Both the position numbers and the translations under genes were made by a program. A stretch of DNA of 50,148 nt from Caulobacteraceae bacterium (GTDB lineage: Bacteria > Pseudomonadota > Alphaproteobacteria > Caulobacterales > Aquidulcibacteraceae). Location: contig WRPF01000056.1 in NCBI GenBank assembly GCA_009773335.1, positions 1 through 50,148 on the forward strand, given 5' to 3'. Each line of letters starts with the position of its first letter. Positions within the stretch are counted from its first letter, which is position 1. Of the stretch, positions 15,821-24,371 are shown one piece after another. Under the pieces are notes generated by a model. That model did not search any database. It was not told where the DNA came from and saw only the letters and a list, made by a program, of their open reading frames with translations.

Positions 15821-16741
15821 TTAACCAACCAGCGCCTCCACGAACGCTTTCGCGCTGGAGGCGAGCGCGCGGAGATCGTACCCCCCTTCCAGGCTGGCCA
15901 CGATCCGCCCCCTGGCGGACGCCCCGGCCGCCTCCTTCAGAGCCGCAGCCGCCCAGGCGAAGTCCTCGTCTTCAAGCGCCATCTCCGCCAGCGGATCGGC
16001 GCGGTGGGCGTCGAAGCCGGCCGAGATGAACACCAGTTCCGGCGCGAAGGCGTCCAGCGCGGGCAGGACGCGCGCCTCCATGGCCTTGCGCCACATCTCG
16101 CTCCCGGCGCCCGGCGGCAGCGGCGCGTTGACCGCGTTGCCCGCGACGCCGGTATCGGTGACGCGTCCGGTGCCGGGATAGAGCGGCGACTGGTGCGTGG
16201 AGGCGAAGAAGAGACGCCCCTCCTTCTGCGCGACGGCCTGCGTGCCGTTGCCGTGGTGGACGTCGAAGTCGATCACCGCCACCCGCTTGAGCCCGTGCGC
16301 CTCGAGCGCGTGCAGCGCGCCGACGGCGATATTGTTGAAAATGCAAAAGCCCATCGCCTGCGCGGGTTCGGCGTGGTGACCGGGCGGGCGCACCGCGCAG
16401 AACGCCGTCGCATCCTCGCCCGCCATCACCGCATCCACCGCCGCCGTGCATGCGCCTGCCGCGCGCCACACCGCCTCCCGCGAGGCGTCGCAGAGAAACG
16501 TGTCGCCGCTGTCGAGCGCGATCATGCCTTCGCCCGGTCTCGGAAAGACGCTTTCGATGGCGGAGACGAAGGCGGACGGATGCACGCGCTCCAGAGCGTC
16601 GCGACGGGCATAGGGCGCCTCGCGGCGATCGAGCGGCATGCCTTCGAGCGCGGCGAGCACCGCTTCCAGACGCTGCGGGCGTTCGGGGTGGCCGGGCGGG
16701 CCTGTGTGATCGAGCATCGAGGGGTGGGTGAGGAGCAGCAT
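15821..16741 (-). CDS. Histone deacetylase-family (acetoin utilisation/APAH-like) enzyme
   Basis: A 306-residue zinc hydrolase. RPPGHHAEP gives the catalytic His pair, DFDVHHGNGTQ and SAGFDAHRADPL give the zinc-binding Asp, His and Asp. Bacterial members deacetylate small molecules such as polyamines or acetylated lysines. The start is ATG 16741 (MLLLTHPSMLDHTGPPGHPERP), the normal beginning of the family; the same frame stays open to 17596 but that extension lies antisense to the acetyltransferase gene and is rejected. The gene is divergent from that gene by 45 bases. Confidence 0.93.
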   Translation of the reverse strand: MLLLTHPSMLDHTGPPGHPERPQRLEAVLAALEGMPLDRREAPYARRDALERVHPSAFVSAIESVFPRPGEGMIALDSGDTFLCDASREAVWRAAGACTAAVDAVMAGEDATAFCAVRPPGHHAEPAQAMGFCIFNNIAVGALHALEAHGLKRVAVIDFDVHHGNGTQAVAQKEGRLFFASTHQSPLYPGTGRVTDTGVAGNAVNAPLPPGAGSEMWRKAMEARVLPALDAFAPELVFISAGFDAHRADPLAEMALEDEDFAWAAAALKEAAGASARGRIVASLEGGYDLRALASSAKAFVEALVG

Positions 16742-16786
16742 GGCGACCGTCTTCGCGCGCACATGCGCCGCCTGCAAGGGCGTGTT

Positions 16787-17449
16787 ATGCGGGCCGCCAT
16801 GACCGATGTGACTCCCGAACTGCTCGCCCAGCGCAAACGCGCCGCAGCCAGCCCCCGCCGCGCGACGATCGCCGATCTCGCGCCCGTCTCGCGCACGCTG
16901 GCGCGGGCGTTTGCGACCGATCCTGTCGTCGACTGGTTCGTGCGCGACGACAGCCAGCGCGACCGGGCGATGAAGACGTGGTTCGATTTTGCGGTGACGA
17001 AACTCGGCCTGCCGGGCGGCGAGACATGGATGTCGGAAGACGCCGCCACGGTCGCGCTCTGGATTCCGCCGCCGCAGGACGCGATGCAGCTTTCGTTCGT
17101 CGACGAGATCGCCGCGATCCCCACCTTCCTTTCGGTCGTCTCCTTCGCGCGGCTCGGGCGGATGCAGCGGCTGCGTGCGGCGTTCGACGCCAACCACCCG
17201 AAGGCGCCGCACTGGTATCTCTTCTTTCTCGCCGTCGATCCCGACTGCCAGGGACAGGGCCTTGGTTCTGCGATCCTGAAGGCCACGCTCGAGAAGGTCG
17301 ATGCGCAAAAGCAGGCGGCGTATCTGGAGGCGTCGAGCGAGAAGAACGTCACGCTCTACCTGCGCCACGGCTTCGAGGTGACGACCGAGTTCAAGCCCGA
17401 ACCCGCCGGCCCGACGCTGTGGCCCATGTGGCGGAAGCCGCAGACCTGA
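16787..17449 (+). CDS. GNAT-family N-acetyltransferase
   Basis: A 220-residue protein. The acetyl-CoA-binding loop is in LAVDPDCQGQGLGSAIL, followed by AAYLEASSEKNVTLYLRHGFEV, typical of the GNAT fold. ATG 16787 is chosen because AAGGG lies 6 bases upstream; ATG 16799 is in frame. Substrate unknown. Confidence 0.88.
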   Translation: MRAAMTDVTPELLAQRKRAAASPRRATIADLAPVSRTLARAFATDPVVDWFVRDDSQRDRAMKTWFDFAVTKLGLPGGETWMSEDAATVALWIPPPQDAMQLSFVDEIAAIPTFLSVVSFARLGRMQRLRAAFDANHPKAPHWYLFFLAVDPDCQGQGLGSAILKATLEKVDAQKQAAYLEASSEKNVTLYLRHGFEVTTEFKPEPAGPTLWPMWRKPQT

Positions 17450-17596
17450 CGCGCGCGGACCAAACGTGATGAGGACCGCCGGCGCCCCTGTATGCAAGGG
17501 GGGCCGGCATGCGGCGGCGACGCCAGACTCCATGGGAATCTCGCGCGACGCGAACATCCAATGCCGGCGAGGGCGCCGGCGGTCCGGCATGACCAA

Positions 17597-18091
17597 TCAT
17601 GATGTGTCTGCTCCCAAAGCAGCAGCTGCGGGTGCGACAAACACGGCCCTGACCGCAGGCGGCGTGCAAATCCTCAACCCGCCCGTGGACATCGCTCTCG
17701 GCACGCGCGCGATGCCGCGCTCCACGATCCGATCCAGTTCATCCAGCGCCGTTCGCATCTCCGCGAACGTCTTCAGCGCAATTCCGCGCGTGTAGAGCCG
17801 CACCATGTTGATGCGTCGCTGGGCGTAGCGAAATCCGCACGGCGTCGAGGGCGGGCACATCCAGCGCCTGCGCCGCTCTGTTCTGCGAAACCGCATCCGC
17901 GCGCACATCATCAGGAAGATGAGTTCCCGCAGTTCCCGGCGCGCTTCAATGCGATGCCGGTTCAGCGCAATACGCCCTTCCCGGAACCCGATCGCCTCCA
18001 CCAGCCAGACAGCAATCTCCAGCAGCCAGAGCCGGAGGCTCTGGGCGTGCGCCTGGAGATCTGTGCGTGTGACGGGAGTGAAGATCTGCAT
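17597..18091 (-). CDS. Uncharacterised conserved-looking protein, 164 aa
   Basis: Not recognised. It starts MQIFTPVTRTDL and is Arg-rich and helical, with short hydrophobic helices (LWLLEIAVWLVEAIGF and ELIFLMMCARM), then a basic segment, a CPPSTP motif and a helical hairpin (ALKTFAEMRTALDELDRIVE). A hydrophobic C-terminus follows. It may be membrane-associated. It is convergent with the acetyltransferase gene. No function is assigned. Confidence 0.6.
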   Translation of the reverse strand: MQIFTPVTRTDLQAHAQSLRLWLLEIAVWLVEAIGFREGRIALNRHRIEARRELRELIFLMMCARMRFRRTERRRRWMCPPSTPCGFRYAQRRINMVRLYTRGIALKTFAEMRTALDELDRIVERGIARVPRAMSTGGLRICTPPAVRAVFVAPAAAALGADTS

Positions 18092-18446
18092 GGGTTGCGT
18101 CCGGGACTCCGTTTGGCCCGTCCGGGCCAGGTGAATGACGGAGCGATGATCCCACGGCGCCTATTCCGGTCGGATAGATTCAGCGATTTTTCTTCACATC
18201 CCTTGCGCGCCATGCGGGCGGGACGCGAAACATGAGGGAATGGGGGTGCGCCGTTCCCCCTAATATTCGGCAATGCAGGCTCGATACCGTGCTTCCCCGA
18301 GAGGGGAAGCTGTCAGCGCGGCACGCGCTGACTGATGGGGCGGTAAGCTCAGTTTTGCGAAACGGAGCCGCCGCCCCATCCGTCTCGCTTCGCGAGCCAG
18401 TTGAAAGTCGCGGTTCGAAATTCGCTCTGGCAGCCGTTTCAATAAC
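18092..18446. other. Intergenic stretch, no gene seen; holds a three-hairpin repeat
   Basis: A 355-base gap between two minus-strand genes. No reading frame convinces. Its main content is the structured repeat at 18291-18380. The part nearest 18092 should hold the promoter of the 164-residue gene, but no clear hexamers were found. Confidence 0.6.
18291..18380. repeat. Three-hairpin dispersed repeat
   Basis: Three stems in 90 bases: GCTTCCCC-GAGA-GGGGAAGC (18291-18310), GTCAGCGCG-gca-CGCGCTGAC (18312-18332), and GATGGGGCGG (18334-18343) with CCGCCCCATC (18371-18380). Such clusters of compact stems are typical of intergenic repeats in Caulobacterales and sphingomonads. There is no T-run, so it is not a simple terminator. 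Confidence 0.75.
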
Positions 18447-18695
18447 TTAGTTGCTCGCTGGAAGCCCAAAGCTCTTTGACACCCAGGCGAGAAAATAATC
18501 GCATGCCTCGTCTTCTGACGTAAAGGTCATCAGTTGTTGCTTGCCTCGGCCCTCCCAATAGTAGCTCTCCCAAAGCCCATTGATTCCCACCAAACAACAT
18601 ACGTCATATGCATCGGCCTCCACCTCACGAATGCGTATGTTCCTCATGTTGGCGCCTTGCGCGATGAGTTCTCGCGTGACGTCCTGAGTATTCAT
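18447..18695 (-). CDS. Small uncharacterised protein, 82 aa
   Basis: Not recognised. It begins MNTQDVTRELIAQGANMRNIR and has a compact alpha/beta look with aromatic residues (GLWESYYWEGRGK) and a C-terminal helix. It resembles small single-domain immunity or adaptor proteins in size only. ATG 18695 overlaps the stop of the sterol desaturase-like gene (ATGA) and is preceded by AAGGAG. It is AT-richer than its neighbours, so it may be acquired. Confidence 0.7.
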   Translation of the reverse strand: MNTQDVTRELIAQGANMRNIRIREVEADAYDVCCLVGINGLWESYYWEGRGKQQLMTFTSEDEACDYFLAWVSKSFGLPASN

Positions 18696-19531
18696 TTGTC
18701 CACTCCTTCACGCTCAGGTCGTCTCCACGGAAACACCAGACTCCACCCCAGCTTCGCCGGCGCTTCATCCTGATGCGCTTCCAGCCCGATCGTCATCGCC
18801 GCGTGCCCATCCTGCGGCTGCGCGCGGTAGAGCCCGGACGCGCGATCCCACAGCGAGAGGCAGAAGCCGAAATTGGTGTTGAGTTCCTCCACGCGCACGG
18901 AATGGTGCACGCGGTGCATGTCCGGCGTGACGAGGACGAGGCGCAAGGCGCGATCGAGCCATGCGGGCAGCTTCACGTTGGCGTGGTTGAACATCGCGGT
19001 CGCGTTGAGAAGCACTTCGAACACGATCACCGCGACGACGGGCGCGCCGAGGACCACGACGACCACGGCTTTCCAGATCATCGAGACGACGATCTCGGCG
19101 GGATGAAAGCGAAAGCCTGTCGTTGCATCGAAGTCGCGGTCGGCGTGGTGCACGCGATGGAAGCGCCAGAACAGCGGCACGCGATGGAACGCCACGTGCT
19201 GCGCCCAGACGGCGGCGTCGAGCGCGAGCGCCGCCAGCACGATCTCCGCAAGCGCGGGCAATGCAACGATGTTGAACAGCCCGATCCCGTGCGCCTGCGC
19301 CCACGTCGCGGCGCCCGTCGCGGCCAGCAGCGGCGCGATGAACGCAACGCCGCGCGCCAGCACGGTATCCAGCAGCACCAGCGCCCCGTTCGTGCGCCAC
19401 CGCGCGATCCGCGCCTGCACCCGCGCACGGCGCGGCCACCGCGCCTCCAGCACGAGCATCACCGCGAGCACGCCGATGAACGATCCCGCACGCAGGACGG
19501 GTTCCACGGAAATGATCTGATTTTCCAGCAT
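18692..19531 (-). CDS. Sterol desaturase/fatty acid hydroxylase-family membrane protein
   Basis: A 279-residue membrane protein with the His-box pattern of di-iron hydroxylases: HVAFHR, then HRVHHAD, then HRVHHS. Several hydrophobic segments lie between. Members hydroxylate or desaturate lipids using O2; bacterial substrates include sterol-like, carotenoid and ether lipids. The substrate here is unknown. It is followed by the 82-residue gene with a 4-base overlap. Confidence 0.92.
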   Translation of the reverse strand: MLENQIISVEPVLRAGSFIGVLAVMLVLEARWPRRARVQARIARWRTNGALVLLDTVLARGVAFIAPLLAATGAATWAQAHGIGLFNIVALPALAEIVLAALALDAAVWAQHVAFHRVPLFWRFHRVHHADRDFDATTGFRFHPAEIVVSMIWKAVVVVVLGAPVVAVIVFEVLLNATAMFNHANVKLPAWLDRALRLVLVTPDMHRVHHSVRVEELNTNFGFCLSLWDRASGLYRAQPQDGHAAMTIGLEAHQDEAPAKLGWSLVFPWRRPEREGVDK

Positions 19532-19591
19532 CGCGCCACACTAACCCTTCTGTCGCCGGATAAGGATCCCTGCGGAACACTGCATCGCAGC

Positions 19592-19675
19592 CCTCATCCT
19601 GAGCTTGTCGAAGGAGGAGGACATCGCGGGAACGGCGCCAGGGCGCCCTCGCCCTTCGACAAGCTCAGGGTGAGG
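19592..19675. repeat. Inverted repeat with 23-base arms
   Basis: The arms at 19592-19614 and 19653-19675 are complementary with one mismatch, around the cores GAGCTTGTCGAAGG and CCTTCGACAAGCTC. The 38-base loop is GC-rich. This short inverted repeat is widespread between genes of many proteobacteria. It lies between the ends of the GNAT gene and the start region of the desaturase-like gene. Confidence 0.8.
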
Positions 19676-19698
19676 ACGTGAAGCGCTTTCGCAGAGGT

Positions 19699-20325
19699 CT
19701 ACGCGCGGGGATTTCCCCGCATCTGCCGCCACGCCTCGCGCGTGAGCTCCCAGTAGACCGAGCGGCGCACTGTGCCGTCCGGGCGCACGCTGTCGCGCTC
19801 GCCCATGCGCTGAAAGCCCGCGCCGTCGATCATCCGCTGTGAGCGCACATTGTCGAGGGCTGCGGTGAGGCCCATCAGGCGGATGCCGATCACCTCGAAC
19901 GCCCAGTCGGCCATCTCGGCGAAGCCGCGCGCGCCCTGGCCGGCGCTCTGGCGATCCGCGCGCATGGCGCCGCCGATCTCGCCCGAAGCCCGGTCGGGCC
20001 AGACGATGAGATCGCCATAGCCGACGATGTCGCCCGCTTCGTCCGTGGAAAACGTGAGGATACCTTCGCCGCGCGCCTGCCGCGCCATCGCGGCCTCAAT
20101 CCACACCGTGACGTTCTCGCGCGTGAACGGCCGCGGCAGATCGTAGACCGGATCGGACACTTTCGGGTCGGCGAGCAACGCCAGCGCGCCGTCGACGTGG
20201 GAAAGATTTGCGCAGACACGGCCGCCCGACAGCGCACCGAGCCCGCGCGCCTCGCGCACCGCCGCGCGGATTGCGGCCTCCTCTTGCGGCGACGCCGTGA
20301 GGACCGTGAGGGGCGGCGCGCTCAC
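19699..20325 (-). CDS. GNAT-family acetyltransferase (RimJ/RimL-like)
   Basis: A 208-residue protein starting at GTG 20325, whose bases overlap the TGA of the upstream SDR gene. It has the RimJ/RimL-like layout: DLPRPFTRENVTVWIEAAM, IVGYGDLIVW, then GARGFAEMADWAFEVIGIRLM and VRSQRMIDGAGFQRMGE, in which a neutral Asn/Ser-rich segment precedes the acyl-acceptor region. Substrate unknown. It is coupled to the SDR gene. Confidence 0.85.
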   Translation of the reverse strand: MSAPPLTVLTASPQEEAAIRAAVREARGLGALSGGRVCANLSHVDGALALLADPKVSDPVYDLPRPFTRENVTVWIEAAMARQARGEGILTFSTDEAGDIVGYGDLIVWPDRASGEIGGAMRADRQSAGQGARGFAEMADWAFEVIGIRLMGLTAALDNVRSQRMIDGAGFQRMGERDSVRPDGTVRRSVYWELTREAWRQMRGNPRA

Positions 20326-21188
20326 ACCATCGCCGCAAGGCTGACGCCCGGCGGTGGCGCGCATTCCTCGGGCACGAAGAAGTCCGGCATCAGCGGCTTT
20401 GTCGGGTCGACGCGGTATTTGTCGAAGTCGCGCTCGCCGGCGGCGTAGAGCAGCATGTCGTCGATGAAGAAGTTGCCGCTGCACGCCTTCGACGGCTGGT
20501 TGAATATCCAGTAGGCGGCGTCGGCCATGATCTCCGGCGTGCGGCACATCAACATGCCGTCATCTCCCGCGAGCGCGTTGCGGATGGCGGCGGTGGCGAT
20601 CCCCGTGCGCGGCCACAGCGCGTTGAAGGCGACGCCGTCGTCCTTGAACTCTTCAGCCATGCCGAGGACGCACATGGACATGCCGAACTTCGCCATCGTG
20701 TAGGCCACGTGGTTGCCGAACCAGCGCGGCTTCATGTCGAGCGGCGGCGAGAGATTGAGCACATGCGGGTTCGCAGCGCGCCTGAGGTGCGGGATGCAGG
20801 TCTTCGACACCAGATACGTGCCGCGCGTGTTGATCTGGTGCATCAGGTCGTAGCGCTTCATGTCGGTGAAGAGCGTGCCGGTGAGCTGGATGGCCGACGC
20901 ATTGTTCACGCAGATGTCGATGCCGCCGAACGCAGCGACCGTCTGCTCCACCGCCGCAATGACATTGGCCTCGTCGCGCACGTCGACGACCAGCGGCAGC
21001 GGCTTGCCGCCTGCCGCTTCGATCTCGGACGCCGCCGAATAGATCGTGCCCGGCAGCTTCGGGTTCGGATCGGCGGTCTTGGCGGCGATGGCGATATTGG
21101 CGCCGTCCCGCGCCGCGCGCAGCGCGATGGCCAGGCCGATGCCCCGGCTCGCGCCGGTGATGAACAGCGTCTTGCCTGCAAGGCTCAT
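20322..21188 (-). CDS. Short-chain dehydrogenase/reductase, HSDL2-like
   Basis: A 288-residue Rossmann enzyme: TGASRGIG (10-17) binds NAD(P), NNAS stabilises the core, and YTMAK holds the catalytic Tyr and Lys. The long C-terminus and the SPPLDMKPRWFGNHVAYTMAKFGMS region resemble the HSDL2 group of SDRs. ATG 21188 is preceded by GAGGGAGC. Translationally coupled to the GNAT gene. Confidence 0.9.
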   Translation of the reverse strand: MSLAGKTLFITGASRGIGLAIALRAARDGANIAIAAKTADPNPKLPGTIYSAASEIEAAGGKPLPLVVDVRDEANVIAAVEQTVAAFGGIDICVNNASAIQLTGTLFTDMKRYDLMHQINTRGTYLVSKTCIPHLRRAANPHVLNLSPPLDMKPRWFGNHVAYTMAKFGMSMCVLGMAEEFKDDGVAFNALWPRTGIATAAIRNALAGDDGMLMCRTPEIMADAAYWIFNQPSKACSGNFFIDDMLLYAAGERDFDKYRVDPTKPLMPDFFVPEECAPPPGVSLAAMV

Positions 21189-21290
21189 TTATGCGCTCCC
21201 TCAATGCGCCTGACTACATCACACCGCCCCGACTTGGCCAAACGTTTGGGATCGCCGTATGAGTGGAGGCGGACACATTTGGGGGCGAGG

Positions 21291-21560
21291 ATGCCAGCGA
21301 AAGAATGGGTGGCAGAATACAAAGGCCACAAGATCAGAGTCTGCAACACATGGTTTTTCGGCGCAAAATTGTACATCGATGGAGAACGTCGCGACACCGA
21401 CAACGAACTTCTTGCTTTTGGAGCCAAGCCTATTATGAGCGCGCGCCTCGTTCGTGATGATAGTCAAAGCGATCTGGTCGAAGTGTTCGTTCGAGCAGTG
21501 TTTACCGTCAAAGCGAAGATTTACGCAGACGGCAAGCAAATCGGTGGAGACGACTTCTAA
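21291..21560 (+). CDS. Small uncharacterised protein, 89 aa
   Basis: Not recognised. It starts at ATG 21291 after GGGCGAGG and reads MPAKEWVAEYKGHKIRVCNT. It is rich in beta-strand pattern (VAEYKGHKIRVCNTWFFGAK, LVEVFVRAVFTVKAKIYADG) and looks like a small beta-sandwich. It lies between two oppositely placed SDR genes and is AT-richer than both, which suggests later arrival. No signal peptide. Confidence 0.7.
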   Translation: MPAKEWVAEYKGHKIRVCNTWFFGAKLYIDGERRDTDNELLAFGAKPIMSARLVRDDSQSDLVEVFVRAVFTVKAKIYADGKQIGGDDF

Positions 21561-21574
21561 CCCCTCCCAGACGA

Positions 21575-22537
21575 TCAAGTGGCGGCGATTTCTTTCTCGC
21601 TCCACGCCCACAGGCGCTCGGCGCTCTCGGGGTTCAACGCGTAGGGCAGCACGCCGGACCACGGCTCGGCTTCCGTCCACGGGCCCGCTTCCGCGCAGTT
21701 CTCCAGATACTTGCCGCCGACCCCCTCTAGTTCGTCGCCCACCGCCGCCCACACGCTGGTCGACGCGCCTTCCTCCGTCGTCTTCATGCGCGGGTTCGGC
21801 ACGCCGTTCTCGTCGATCCAGCCGAAGCCGATCTGCTCCTCCTTGGAGAGGTGGCGCTGCAGCGGGGTGAGGATGCCGCCCGGCATGACCGCGTTGCCGA
21901 GGATGCCGCGGTCCTTCCACTTCTGCGTGGCCCCGACGGCGAAGAGCGCGTTGGCCGTTTTCGACTGGCCGTAGGAGACCCACTTGTCATAGCCACCGTT
22001 CCGGAAATGGGGATCGTCCCAGAGGATGTCGGAACGCCGGTGGCCGATGGAGCTGAGCGAGACGATCCGGGCGGGTTTGCCGCCTTTCGCGCCCGCTTCC
22101 AGCGCGCCCGAGAGCCCCTTCGCCAGCGCGAAGTGCCCGAGATGGTTGGCCCCGATCTGCATCTCGAAGCCCTGCGCCGTGCGCATCAGCGGTGAGGCCA
22201 TGACGCCCGCGTTGTTGACCAGCACATGCAGCGGCCCCGACCACGACGACGCAAACGCCCGCACGCTCGCCAGGTCCGCGAGGTCGAGCCTGCCGATGGA
22301 AACCCGCTTCGCGCCCGCTTGCGCGTTGATGGCGTCCGCGACCTCTTGCGCCTTGGCCAGATCCCGCGCCGCGATTGTGACTTCGGCGCCCGCCAGCGCC
22401 AGCGCCCGGGCCGTCTCCACGCCGATGCCGGACGCCGCGCCCGTGACGATCATACGTCGTCCGGACAGGTCTTTTCCGCCCGTCGCCTCCCGCGCCGTGG
22501 TGCGATAGCCGAACGACGACGTGATCAGGGTGCTCAT
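21575..22537 (-). CDS. Short-chain dehydrogenase/reductase, retinol dehydrogenase-like
   Basis: A 320-residue SDR. TGAASGIG binds the cofactor, NNAG is intact, and YGQSK supplies catalytic Tyr and Lys. The architecture is of the WW-domain oxidoreductase/retinol dehydrogenase-like SDRs. The start is placed at ATG 22537 (MSTLITSSFGYRTTA), after a GAGGAG site; the frame stays open to 22612. Substrate not known. Confidence 0.88.
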   Translation of the reverse strand: MSTLITSSFGYRTTAREATGGKDLSGRRMIVTGAASGIGVETARALALAGAEVTIAARDLAKAQEVADAINAQAGAKRVSIGRLDLADLASVRAFASSWSGPLHVLVNNAGVMASPLMRTAQGFEMQIGANHLGHFALAKGLSGALEAGAKGGKPARIVSLSSIGHRRSDILWDDPHFRNGGYDKWVSYGQSKTANALFAVGATQKWKDRGILGNAVMPGGILTPLQRHLSKEEQIGFGWIDENGVPNPRMKTTEEGASTSVWAAVGDELEGVGGKYLENCAEAGPWTEAEPWSGVLPYALNPESAERLWAWSEKEIAAT

Positions 22538-22764
22538 CGGGGAAACTCCTCGTGCGATTTCGCATGGCGGCAGGTCTGACGCGACAATGGGCGGGCGTCC
22601 CCGGCGTGGCAATCGTCGTCGTCGCGCAAGTCAACGCCAGTCTACCGACACGTTCGACTATGCGTGCAGGGGATCGTTTCTGGCCCGTCCGGCGGCGGAC
22701 CTTGCCCCGCCTTAGCTCAGGCTGGGTCGAATCTTCTCGCGTCAGGCGAACTTTTCGAGTACAG

Positions 22765-22780
22765 TTAAGAAATTGCTAAC
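22765..22780 (+). promoter_or_regulatory. CtrA-like box TTAA-N7-CTAAC
   Basis: TTAA (22765-22768), seven bases, then CTAAC (22776-22780). The Caulobacter CtrA consensus is TTAA-N7-TTAAC, so there is one mismatch. It ends 19 bases before the start codon at 22800. It is a weak motif match and could be chance. Confidence 0.4.
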
Positions 22781-22799
22781 GGCATGGGGCAGTTGGTCG

Positions 22800-23408
22800 A
22801 TGGATTCGAGCACCGCCGATCGCGTGGAAGCCGACCTCGTCAGCGTCGTCGACAGACGGCGGGCCGAAGGCGTTTCCGTCGCCGCCGCCTGCCGGGAAGC
22901 TGGCATCTCCACCTCCACCTATTATCGCCGCCGCCGCACAGGCGCCGCGCTCGCCGACCTTGCGGCCGACGGAGTGTCAGTCGCCGAAGCCCCGCCGACC
23001 ACGGTGGGGCTCCTCGCCAGCGGCGAGGGGCGCTCCTGGCCGTTCGCGGCGCGCGCGCCGTTCTACTGGGATCAGGTCTTCGCCGACGAACTCTCCGATT
23101 CCTTCGTCCGCCGGGAGTTCGGGCGGGGTCCGCCGCGGGCGTCGGGGCGCGGCGCGCTGACGGCGCTGGCGAGCATGGCCCGTGACGGTCGCCCGTCGCG
23201 CCTGTTGCGGCGGGTTCGCGGGTACCTGCCCCGTACGCCGTTCGGCGAGGCTGCGGCGCCGCTCGCCGCCATGGCGCTCCTGGCGCTGATTCTCGTCGTA
23301 TCGGCCTGGATGGTCTCGGTGGCCGCTGACCCCGCCGCCTGGATTGACCCCGGCCAGACCCGCGTCGCCGACGCGATCCCCAGGCCCGGCGCCTCGCTCA
23401 GCCCCTGA
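22800..23408 (+). CDS. HTH-domain protein with one membrane segment
   Basis: A 202-residue protein, family not recognised. Residues 5-45 carry a helix-turn-helix of the transposase/homeodomain-like kind (GVSVAAACREAGISTSTYYR). A basic, Pro-rich middle region follows. A single hydrophobic segment (about 158-178, AAMALLALILVVSAWMVSVA) precedes a short C-terminus, so it may be a membrane-tethered DNA-binding protein. ATG 22800 has only a weak binding site. A CtrA-like box lies just upstream. Confidence 0.68.
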   Translation: MDSSTADRVEADLVSVVDRRRAEGVSVAAACREAGISTSTYYRRRRTGAALADLAADGVSVAEAPPTTVGLLASGEGRSWPFAARAPFYWDQVFADELSDSFVRREFGRGPPRASGRGALTALASMARDGRPSRLLRRVRGYLPRTPFGEAAAPLAAMALLALILVVSAWMVSVAADPAAWIDPGQTRVADAIPRPGASLSP

Positions 23409-23548
23409 AGGGGCAGCCCCGAAGAGCGCGGCGGCGACGCGCCCCCCCGACCCGGGCGGATTCGTCCGATTGCGTTCGCGCCGCGATATCGCCATAGGAT
23501 TCGGGCATGTCGCAAACGGCCCCGAGAGGCCGGAACGGAGGATTTCCC

Positions 23549-24244
23549 ATGTCCAAGCGCCTCATCGCGGCCACCGCCTTCGCCGCCTTAAGCGCACTGG
23601 CGGCCCACGCACAGCCAGCCCTCAGGACGTTCACCGACCCGCAGAACCGGTTCACGATCCAGCATCCGGCAGACTGGCCCGCCGACGTCATCTCACGTCC
23701 TACCGACCCGGCGCTCGGCATTGCGGTCGGGATCGCCGACGCCGAGTGCAAGGTGTTCGCGGCGCCGCGGGCGGACTCCGCCGGAAAGCCGGCGGACGTG
23801 GTGCGCCGCGCCTATCAGACCGCCATCGGACGCGCGGAGTGGAAGAAAGCCGCCGATGGCTTCAACGTCTGGAATGACCGCGGCATGGTGACCGAGGACG
23901 GCGTCGACGCGACACGGTTCTGGCCGGTGCAGACAGCATCCTTCACAACGGACTCTGACAAGCTGGGCTTCGCAGTCCTGCAGGCGCGTCCCGGCGTGGA
24001 CGTCTGGATGTTCTGCAGCTCCTACGACAACCGCGACCGCAAGCCCATATTCGATCAGATCTTCACCTCTTTCGTCGGGACGAACGACGCGGCGCTTCAG
24101 GCCGAGGCCGAGGCGGCGATCGCCCAGCGCAGCGCCCAGGAGGCGGCGGCCGTGCTGCTGCGGCAGCCGCCCAGAAGAACCAGAAAAAGAAGCGCTGACC
24201 CTCTGACCACGGCGGCTTGCGTTTCGCCGCCGCCCCGGCCATAA
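23549..24244 (+). CDS. Secreted uncharacterised protein, 231 aa
   Basis: Signal peptide [21 protein letters not shown], with ATG 23549 following GGAGGA by 6 bases. The mature part begins with [22 protein letters not shown], a motif style common to small periplasmic proteins with a PsbP/photosystem-like or DUF1795-type fold; I would not name it further. The C-terminus becomes Gln/Arg-rich. It lies 128 bases upstream of rpsF but its sequence and strong signal suggest separate function. Confidence 0.72.
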   Translation: MSKRLIAATAFAALSALAAHAQPALRTFTDPQNRFTIQHPADWPADVISRPTDPALGIAVGIADAECKVFAAPRADSAGKPADVVRRAYQTAIGRAEWKKAADGFNVWNDRGMVTEDGVDATRFWPVQTASFTTDSDKLGFAVLQARPGVDVWMFCSSYDNRDRKPIFDQIFTSFVGTNDAALQAEAEAAIAQRSAQEAAAVLLRQPPRRTRKRSADPLTTAACVSPPPRP

Positions 24245-24279
24245 GCCCCGCTTCACGCGAGCCGCGGTCTGCGGGCCCG

Positions 24280-24298
24280 CGCCGGAATGTTTCCGGCG
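24280..24298 (+). promoter_or_regulatory. Hairpin in the rpsF leader
   Basis: A perfect 8-pair stem CGCCGGAA-TGT-TTCCGGCG lies 74 bases before rpsF. Leaders bound by the S6:S18 pair are known in many bacteria and carry a hairpin with a CCG element; this stem is in the right place, but the diagnostic bulge was not established. Confidence 0.35.
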
Positions 24299-24371
24299 GG
24301 CGCCGCCGATCCGTCGCGGGGCCGGTCCTTCCGCCGTTCCCGCGCCGCGGCTCCCAGGAAGGGAAAAAGGC

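Noticed and set aside
15810-15830. TTAACCA-like CtrA half-site
   Set aside because: It includes the stop of the deacetylase-family gene and faces no start codon; a single half-site is likely chance.
16742-17596. Long N-terminal extension of the deacetylase-family gene
   Set aside because: It lies antisense to the well-supported acetyltransferase gene, and the family begins at ATG 16741.
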